DNA of 64,000 nt from Idiomarina zobellii (GTDB lineage: Bacteria; Pseudomonadota; Gammaproteobacteria; Enterobacterales; Alteromonadaceae). The stretch's first letter is position 1. Every line of letters starts with the position of its first letter. Below the pieces are notes generated by a model that did no database searches, had not been told where the DNA came from, and saw only the letters and a program-made list of their open reading frames with translations. A program made the translations under genes and the position numbers. The stretch lies in contig NZ_FNCB01000011.1 of assembly GCF_900100855.1 (NCBI RefSeq), forward strand, positions 21,321 through 85,320. The letters run 5' to 3'. Shown piece by piece: positions 58,063-64,000 of the stretch.

Positions 58063-58139
58063 GCGCCCGTAGCTCAGCTGGATAGAGCGCCGCCCTCCGG
58101 AGGCGGAGGTCACAGGTTCGACTCCTGTCGGGCGCGCCA
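58063..58139 (+). tRNA. tRNA-Arg (anticodon CCG)
   Basis: A complete 77-nt cloverleaf. Acceptor GCGCCCG pairs with CGGGCGC, the D-arm is GCTC/GAGC, and the anticodon stem CCGCC/GGCGG has anticodon CCG at 58097-58099. The T-arm is CAGG-TTCGACT-CCTG and the 3' CCA is encoded. It reads CGG codons. Accessory DNA begins immediately after it. Confidence 0.97.
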
Positions 58140-58473
58140 TTTCCTTGGCCTGTAGTGATTTACTTCCTTTCATATCTACTCTAAACTATTCTCTTTGCTG
58201 GTTTTTCGGCGTGACCGCTAGCTGTTGTGACTGAGCTTTCGGTGGATCAGGGCTGTGTCCATTCTGTGTCCAATTTGTGGCTAGAAGTTTCCCCTCTAGT
58301 ATTAAGAACAAGGACTTTGACCTTTGCCTTAATTATCCGCTTTCCGAATTAGTTTAAGTTCAGAAAATGACATAGGAAGTCCTTATAAAACAAATAAGCG
58401 GTCGAGACTTCTTTCAACAAAAATCGTACGTGTCGAAATGCGACCATCTTCTTCTGAAGCACCACAACAAGAT
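58140..58473. other. Gene-free spacer after tRNA-Arg
   Basis: These 334 bp hold no convincing gene. CTGTGTCCA occurs twice (58253-58261 and 58264-58272). I see no integrase or second tRNA fragment. It may be eroded island DNA. Confidence 0.35.
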
Positions 58474-61068
58474 TTACTTTCTTCGATCTCGAATACTTTT
58501 AATCCAGTTCTCTAATTCTTGAATATCACCGCTCAATTCCTGTGGTTCCGGAGTGGCAGCTCGTGCAGCAGACGCTTGATCATGCCCCGGCAACCATTTG
58601 GAGCATTTAGACATAGCGATATAGAGGGTTCTGCAATCTTGTTCTGTAATATCAGCAATAATGCCAATGTGTTGAGTTTGAACACCGGGACGGAACCTTT
58701 CAACTACTCCTGAAAGTAGAACCTCTTCAAGAGACCGCTCCCATGCTTCTCTCAACAAACCGTATAAATAATGAACCTCTTTTTCATATGATGTTTGGTG
58801 TCCATCCCTGAAAAGTTTGTCGGCCTTCTGCCATTCTTGCTTTAAAAAACCAACTTTTTTCTTAACAGGCATAGCGACCCATGGTAGCTCTTCTGCACAC
58901 ACGCCAGAACCCATATGTAGATGGCGAATATGTTGGTCTAGCTGATGTACGTTTAGTTCTTGGGAGAACTGCTTTAGAAGAAGAAGAAAAACCACATCAT
59001 GCGTGAATACAATAACCTGTCTTTTTTTAGCTTCTTCCACCAATCGCCGCGCGACTCCCTCTCGCCATCGATAATCTAGCGATGATACTGGGTCGTCGAA
59101 TACGATGCCCGAGCGCTCATCCGCCGTGCTAAGCTCTGCAAAGAAAGCGGCTATAGATAGGCACCGCTGTTCACCCTCACTTACGACTTTTGGTAATTCA
59201 ACTCCAGGAGCTCTAGTTAAAACAAGCTTATGGTAAAAGAGCCCGTCTGCTCCTCCAGCTTCTTTAAGTTCAACCTCGGCATGGCGGAAACAAAGACTTT
59301 CCAACTCTTGCTTAAAACTTCGCTTGAGTTTCTGTGAAACCACGGACTTTGTTACAGCGGTGCTTTTCTGTGTAATTGCTTGGGTTCTGGTATCTTCAAT
59401 ACATAGGCCGTAGGCGGCTATTTTTTTCTTTCGTTCGATTTCATCCAATACCAAACTTTCGTGCTGCGCAAGTAGTTTTCGAGCTCGAAGTTCCTGAGCC
59501 TCTGCCTCCATAGACTTTTTTCTTTCTTCCGTGGTTTGAGTTCTCAATGTCTTGATACGAGATTGAATTTGCTCGGCAAGTTGATGAGCCTGAGCGGATT
59601 GACAATGAACAGGGGGACAATCGTGCGATAGGTCACAGTTCTCAGAGATAGCATGTACTACCGCTTTTCTTCTATCCTCATTGATACGAATCGCGGTTTC
59701 GATAGCGTCGGCTAATGCTTGGTTCTCAATACGAATTTCCTTTATAGCCTCTTCTGCTGCTTCTGTTATCGTGTTGAGATCGGTAAAATCCTTACGCTTT
59801 TGCTTGAAGGATTCTCTGAGTGTGCGAAGTTCGCGTTCAGCAGTTGAGGCTACAAACTCTTCAAACTGCTTCAGTCTACCACTGGAATCAGAATCAATTC
59901 GCTGCTGGCAGAGAACACAGTGAGCTCCTTCATCTACAAAGGGATAGCTTTGACTAGGGTAAGCATGCTCATCTGAAAAATGGCGTGCTGCCTCCCAGAG
60001 CCCGCTCCATGTTTCAGATCCAGTCCCAGGCAATATATTGGCTGGAAAGGCGGCTTCGCGAAGTTTTTTAGCTTCTTCACTCTTGCGGCGGCCCTGAACA
60101 CGTGTATCAAAAAAACTGGTTACACTTTGCTCAGAAAGTGCTAACTCGACTGTTTCAAGATGCTGAACAAGAGACTGGATCCGGCCTACTCGCAGGTCCA
60201 GTTGTCGAATTAGCTTTTGAGGATCATTAGCATTCAAATCAGCCAACGACTTCTCGAGCAGGTTTAAGCGCTCGTGCTCTTCTGGAGAGACATACGCTAA
60301 CGCTTGTATTGCTTCAGGTTTAGTCAGCGAGCTGAGGTTAGAAAGCCGTTTTGATACCGCTGTACCCTCTGGCACAATTGACTCAAGCGACGTTAGCTTG
60401 CTTTCCGATAAGCTACTTTTTTCCTCTTCCAGCTTGGTGCGGACGGCTTTGCAGATTTTTACCAGTTTGTCGAATAAATCCAAACCAAAAGGTCGGAATG
60501 CAACGTCGGTTTTTTCTGTTAAATAAACACCGGCAGATTGAGTATCGAATACACTTACACGGGATATATATTCATCTTCTTCGCTACCTGTCCACTCTTT
60601 GATTTCTCCATCTGTTCCGATCTTGTACTTTATGGAAACCTCGGGCGAGAGAGGTGTTTTACCTGAGATTACATTCCCTAAGATATCTTCTTGCCCCCTG
60701 GCCCGGCAGGCGCTTTTCAGAACGCGAATATAACCAGTTTTCCCAGCCCCATTATCGCCATACACTAGAGTCAGGTTGTTGCTAAACTTAAGAGTTTGGT
60801 TCTCTGCAAGAGCATTTACTCCTCGATAATGGAAGATAGAATCCAGTGAAACTGGTTCAGAATTAACAGCCTCATCTGGAATATGATCTTTCGTCAGGAG
60901 ATTTAAATCCAACTTATCGACGAGGCCTTGTGCGCTTTTGCAGATTTCGGTTAACTCAAGGATGTCGTCGCTTGAAACTGCCCCTTTTATTATTAGGTGA
61001 CGAAGCGCTTCACGTTGCCAAATTGGACGACCGTTAGACCATTCAAGAAGTTCCTTTAATACAGCCAT
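58474..61068 (-). CDS. AAA_13 ATPase with central CxxC hook (RloC/PrrC-like)
   Basis: A large SMC/Rad50-like ATPase of 864 residues (ATG 61068 after AAGGAGGG; a longer ATG start at 61104 adds 12 residues). Walker A GDNGAGKT is at about 104-111 and a CVLC zinc-hook-like motif at about 384-387 lies between coiled-coil stretches. The ABC-type signature SEGEQRCLS, Walker B IVFDDPVSSLD and the H-loop FTHD follow at about 630-690. A 170-residue C-terminal domain carries LREAWERSLEEVLL. This is the architecture of the PrrC/RloC anticodon-nuclease group. R773-x3-E777 resembles part of their nuclease motif, but the spacing to a histidine differs. A defence role is inference; the domain layout is clear. 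Confidence 0.75.
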   Translation of the reverse strand: MAVLKELLEWSNGRPIWQREALRHLIIKGAVSSDDILELTEICKSAQGLVDKLDLNLLTKDHIPDEAVNSEPVSLDSIFHYRGVNALAENQTLKFSNNLTLVYGDNGAGKTGYIRVLKSACRARGQEDILGNVISGKTPLSPEVSIKYKIGTDGEIKEWTGSEEDEYISRVSVFDTQSAGVYLTEKTDVAFRPFGLDLFDKLVKICKAVRTKLEEEKSSLSESKLTSLESIVPEGTAVSKRLSNLSSLTKPEAIQALAYVSPEEHERLNLLEKSLADLNANDPQKLIRQLDLRVGRIQSLVQHLETVELALSEQSVTSFFDTRVQGRRKSEEAKKLREAAFPANILPGTGSETWSGLWEAARHFSDEHAYPSQSYPFVDEGAHCVLCQQRIDSDSSGRLKQFEEFVASTAERELRTLRESFKQKRKDFTDLNTITEAAEEAIKEIRIENQALADAIETAIRINEDRRKAVVHAISENCDLSHDCPPVHCQSAQAHQLAEQIQSRIKTLRTQTTEERKKSMEAEAQELRARKLLAQHESLVLDEIERKKKIAAYGLCIEDTRTQAITQKSTAVTKSVVSQKLKRSFKQELESLCFRHAEVELKEAGGADGLFYHKLVLTRAPGVELPKVVSEGEQRCLSIAAFFAELSTADERSGIVFDDPVSSLDYRWREGVARRLVEEAKKRQVIVFTHDVVFLLLLKQFSQELNVHQLDQHIRHLHMGSGVCAEELPWVAMPVKKKVGFLKQEWQKADKLFRDGHQTSYEKEVHYLYGLLREAWERSLEEVLLSGVVERFRPGVQTQHIGIIADITEQDCRTLYIAMSKCSKWLPGHDQASAARAATPEPQELSGDIQELENWIKSIRDRRK

Positions 61069-61104
61069 AGATTTGCTTCCCTCCTTTGAACTAGGCAATT
61101 TCAT

Positions 61105-61420
61105 ATAAACTTCACGACTTTCCGTTCGTTGTAACTGATAAAACTCGTTAGTTTCTGAGCAAAGCTTGGCATATTTAGCTCACACTAGCTGAGGTAGAGC
61201 ATTGTCTTTGATGGTTTTGTTAGTTTCAATCTACTGAGAAGGTCAATATGAACCTTTTTAGCTGATTTTTATACCATTCAAAATGGCGAGACAACTCCCC
61301 TCGACAACCCACTTTTAAACAATGTTAAAGGGCATCAAAAGCCGAATACAGAAAGCTCTGACAGGTTATAGTGCTTTTTGATATTACGACTAAACACCGC
61401 AAGGTCTTACATCTATCAAC
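61105..61420. other. Gene-free A+T-rich spacer
   Basis: Between the ATPase and the macrodomain gene, both leftward, lies a spacer of about 350 bp from the ATPase start (61068). It has no coding frame I would support and no clear terminator or repeat. It presumably carries the ATPase promoter and the 3' region of the toxin-antitoxin operon. Confidence 0.35.
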
Positions 61421-62572
61421 CTACTTTTCTTCGTGCTCAATGCCGAAAAAAAGGCTATTCAATGGAATGTCTAAACCAAATCGCTTTGCACCGAGCTCTA
61501 ATGCTGCAGCCTCATCCTTAGAAGAGCTGTTTTCGGATATATAATAATAAGAATCTAATGAGGCTCCGGTAAGTTTAGTCTTATATTTTTGCAACCAATC
61601 AAGCTTACTAGCAAAAAAAACAACCTTCTTAGAAATATATATTCGGGCAAAGACAGAGGGCATAAATTCCTTTTTGTCAAAGCCAACTAGAGGATCACCA
61701 ATTGAAAGCAAATTTGGTTTTTCCGATCGCTTAGCCGAAGATACTTTTTTTACAGATTGATAGATCCCAGATGGCAGCATACATCCACAGATTAAGCCTT
61801 TAGCAGAAAATTCAAAAGCCAATTTTTTCTCAAAAGCAGTACCTCCTAACAAAACACTATACTTTTTTAGGAGACACAAGCTAATAAATTCGCGAACAGC
61901 ATTAATTTCGCTTTCCTCTGGCTTAGTACTACAAACGATCGAAAAGTCGTATTTGAACTTCTTCTTATTTTTGGGGTAGTAATATAAATCTTTATTTGTG
62001 TAGGTACGTAAATTTTCGGGGTATTCGTCAGATATAGAGTGTATAACTCCAGCTCCTACTGAACTAATAAGTCTCTCGTAATCTGTCGATGGTGTTATAT
62101 TACGACCAGCTTTGACTGAATCGTGAGGCTCAAATATGTATATATGTGCAGGTGAATTTTGCAACCTGTCTTCAATCATGGTTCTTACCTTCTCCCAATC
62201 CAATCCACCATGACCACAGCCTAATGCCGGAAGCGTAACTACTTTTCCACTTTTATCCTTGAGATAATTAGATAGCCATATTAATCCATCATTGATGTAA
62301 TGATATTCCGATGGTTTCTTCCAATGATCCTTTGTCGGGAAATTGACGATCTCGATGTCTTTCGAAATCATGTCCTGTTGAGTCCAAACAGATGGCAATC
62401 CAGGTCGAATAGCACCTGAGCGACATTTCTCAGCATAGTCGTTAAACATTTGAGGAAATCTTTTCTTGAAGGCAAGGGCTACACCAGCACCCATGACGCC
62501 AACACAGTTAACAGTGTTAACCATAATATCTGCGTCAAACTCGAAAAAATCTCCTGAAACAAACTTTATCAT
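61421..62572 (-). CDS. DarG-like macrodomain antitoxin with DprA/SLOG-like C-terminus
   Basis: A 383-residue protein. Residues 1-155 are a DarG-type macrodomain: NTVNCVGVMGAGVALAFKKR, the FPTKDHWKKPSEY block and TLPALGCGHGGLDWEKVR. DarG removes ADP-ribose from thymidines in DNA and neutralises DarT. The C-terminal half (YDFSIVCSTKPEESEI, LLGGTAFEKKLAFEFSAKG, LLSIGDPLVGFDKKEFMPS) looks like a DprA/SLOG Rossmann domain, which I would not expect in the best-known DarG. The start overlaps the DarT-like frame by 4 bp, the canonical darT-darG order. The base composition is clearly A+T-richer than the core genes. Confidence 0.82.
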   Translation of the reverse strand: MIKFVSGDFFEFDADIMVNTVNCVGVMGAGVALAFKKRFPQMFNDYAEKCRSGAIRPGLPSVWTQQDMISKDIEIVNFPTKDHWKKPSEYHYINDGLIWLSNYLKDKSGKVVTLPALGCGHGGLDWEKVRTMIEDRLQNSPAHIYIFEPHDSVKAGRNITPSTDYERLISSVGAGVIHSISDEYPENLRTYTNKDLYYYPKNKKKFKYDFSIVCSTKPEESEINAVREFISLCLLKKYSVLLGGTAFEKKLAFEFSAKGLICGCMLPSGIYQSVKKVSSAKRSEKPNLLSIGDPLVGFDKKEFMPSVFARIYISKKVVFFASKLDWLQKYKTKLTGASLDSYYYISENSSSKDEAAALELGAKRFGLDIPLNSLFFGIEHEEK

Positions 62573-63665
62573 GAATCGTTACCTTGCAGCCTTTGGAGTG
62601 CTTCATTTCTCAGACAGTCAATCCCGCTCGACACATTTTCCAACCAAACCTGGCTCAAAGAACCAATATCTGCTTTACTCAAGGCCACTAACATATTGAC
62701 CTCCTCAGGACAAGTGACTATGTCGAACAACTGACTGTCGTTCCTCCCTTTAGCCACGATTTCCCCCAATAAGTCATCATAGGTAACCAGCATTACTATT
62801 TTTCGTACCAGATGATTTGGCAATTCAGGTAAATCTTCTGTCAAAATTCGCTTTAACATGATTAGAGATTTCTTAGGGTGGTCTGGATCAGTACTATCCA
62901 TGAAACTATTGTTCCACCGAGCTTTCGGTCCTTTACCTATATCATGCAGGAACGCTGCCATCTCTAAGGCCTCGCGATTAATAGCATCTAGCTGAAGATA
63001 CTCAGGCGAGTCAACCACAAGATTAGCAACGCGCCTACTGTGAGACCCAACATCTTCATTATGGGGCCCATAGTTTGCGCCTAACTCATCAATATCTTCA
63101 AGTTCTTTGATAGCCGTAAAATCGGCTCGAATAGCATTCAGGGCTTGTCCTAGGCTTTGAAATTTTGGCTCAGTTTCGCGCTCGAATGACATAATATAAG
63201 AAACAGCTTCATCAAATGAACGTTTTAGAAAAAAAGGTCCTGTGATCAAAGAACTACTCCAGTTTCCAGGCTGGTGGTAATAATGTTCAAAATCGCCTTC
63301 GACAATACGTGGTGCCGCAATGCCTTTGTCCTGAAAAAGCTCTCTCACAATTTTTGATATACTAGCGTTCCATGTGATTATCTGGTTAACCTCGCATAAA
63401 GGAACATGGTCAGGCAGCAGTAGTTCTGCCATTTTTTTATGCTTCTGATTTTCGTTATTATAGCTCCACCCATTGTTATCTATAATTTGCCAGTCAAGCA
63501 CGTCGAGCCTTTGAGCTTGATTATTACCAGGAAAGAAAGCCGGAGGAATATCTGTATTTGCTGAGGCATTCGTAAAGTAAGCCCCAGGTACTGTTTCTAA
63601 AGATAGTATTGAGATAGAAAGGTATATAATGAATTGTTGATCTACGTTTTTTTTATGAAGAACGG
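62569..63665 (-). pseudogene. DarT-like DNA ADP-ribosyltransferase fused to HD domain, 5' part removed by IS256-family insertion
   Basis: The frame is open on the minus strand from about 63684 and shares 4 bp with darG. Its first segment reads VLHKKNVDQQFIIYLSIS, then GAYFTNASANTDIPPAFFP, LDVLDWQIIDNNGW and KHKKMAELLLPDHVPLCE. This matches the C-terminal half of DarT (DUF4433); the Glu of AELLL is at the place of the catalytic Glu. The NAD-binding N-terminal part, about 80-100 residues, is missing. An HD phosphohydrolase domain follows (HSRRVANLV, AAFLHDIGKG, SKADIGS: H, HD and D all present). The break coincides with the left end of an IS256-type element. A GTG at 63501 would give a 310-residue product lacking most of DarT; whether it is made is unknown. 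Confidence 0.75.
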
Positions 63666-64000
63666 TAGTGTTCAGAATTCTGTGTCATTTCGTTAAACTA
63701 AGCAAAAAAGAGATGACATATGACCAAAACCAATTTCGACATGGATGCCGCTTTAAAGCAGTTGCGTGAAGGCAAAGACCTCACCGGCAAAGACGGCATC
63801 CTGACACCGCTTATTAAACAACTCACCGAAGCCGCGATGCAGGCTGAGCTTGAAGAGCATCTCAGTGATAAAGAGCAATCTAACCGCAAGAACGGTTCGA
63901 CGTCAAAAACAGTCAAGAGTCCTGCCGGCAGCTTTGAATTAGATACGCCCCGCGACAGAGCCGGCTCATTTGAGCCGAAACTGGTTAAAAAACATCAGAC
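63665..64000. mobile_element. IS256-family insertion sequence, left end (runs off window)
   Basis: The element carries an IS256-type transposase pointing out of the window. The left end is placed near 63665 where the DarT-like frame loses similarity; GTGTTCAGAATTCTGTGTCA just inside is the likely terminal inverted repeat. The exact end and the target duplication cannot be fixed without the right end. Confidence 0.75.
63720..64000 (+). CDS. IS256-family transposase, N-terminal part
   Basis: From ATG 63720 the frame is open to the window edge (93 codons). It begins MTKTNFDMDAALKQLREGKD, with GILTPLIKQLTEAAMQAELE and the LSDKEQSNRKNG segment, the N-terminal helical region of IS256 (Mutator-like) DDE transposases. 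The catalytic DDE residues lie beyond the window, so integrity is unknown. Confidence 0.92.
   Translation, partial: MTKTNFDMDAALKQLREGKDLTGKDGILTPLIKQLTEAAMQAELEEHLSDKEQSNRKNGSTSKTVKSPAGSFELDTPRDRAGSFEPKLVKKHQ

Noticed and set aside
63698..63916. 72-codon minus-strand frame inside the IS
   Set aside because: It is the shadow of the transposase frame, which matches IS256 transposases.

Overview
The window is a chromosomal segment of a gammaproteobacterium of the Alteromonadales. Gene order and protein character suggest Idiomarina or a close relative; that name is my inference from family recognition, not from a search. Almost everything from about 0.55 kb to 58 kb is compact, ordinary chromosome. 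The two edges are accessory DNA.

Left edge (1-550): the 5' part of a tyrosine recombinase gene of a type I associate with Bacteroidetes lies just past the intact 3' end of mnmE. That position is a well-known genomic-island insertion point.

Origin-proximal core (550-31,640): mnmE-yidC-yidD-rnpA-rpmH run leftward and dnaA-dnaN-recF-gyrB run rightward. The divergent spacer holds DnaA boxes and the rpmH and dnaA promoters. Three copies of a parS-like palindrome lie inside coding sequence, two in recF and one in pepQ. Next come glyS/glyQ, tag, a GNAT enzyme, tusA, a nested inverted-repeat element, fadBA, slt, pepQ-yigZ, trkA-rsmB-fmt-def (leftward), and dprA-smg-yrdD-tsaC-hemF-aroE (rightward, nearly all touching or overlapping).

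Second core block (31,640-57,904): polA, an EamA transporter, engB, cytochrome c4, a 570-bp spacer that looks like a small-RNA gene in the place of E. coli csrC, yihI, a DUF2489 protein, cysE, an Aer-like PAS chemoreceptor, a cold-shock protein with a long leader, an isochorismatase-fold hydrolase, purEK, an esterase, prephenate dehydratase, a secreted S9 peptidase, alr, a cyanide-insensitive-type cytochrome bd oxidase (cioAB plus a 34-residue DUF2474 gene), a secreted M17 aminopeptidase, a PepSY protein, a TonB-dependent receptor behind a Fur-box-like site, and a beta-lactamase-fold lipoprotein.

Right edge (57,905-64,000): a truncated tRNA-Arg copy and an intact tRNA-Arg(CCG) border an A+T-richer defence-like island. 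It holds a large AAA_13 ATPase with a central CxxC (Rad50/RloC-like layout) and a DarTG-type ADP-ribosylation toxin-antitoxin pair. The DarT-like toxin is fused to an HD phosphohydrolase domain, and its N-terminal half has been cut off by an IS256-family insertion that runs off the window. The macrodomain antitoxin carries a C-terminal region resembling the DprA/SLOG fold. This interrupted DarT-HD / macro-SLOG operon is the most unusual system in the window.
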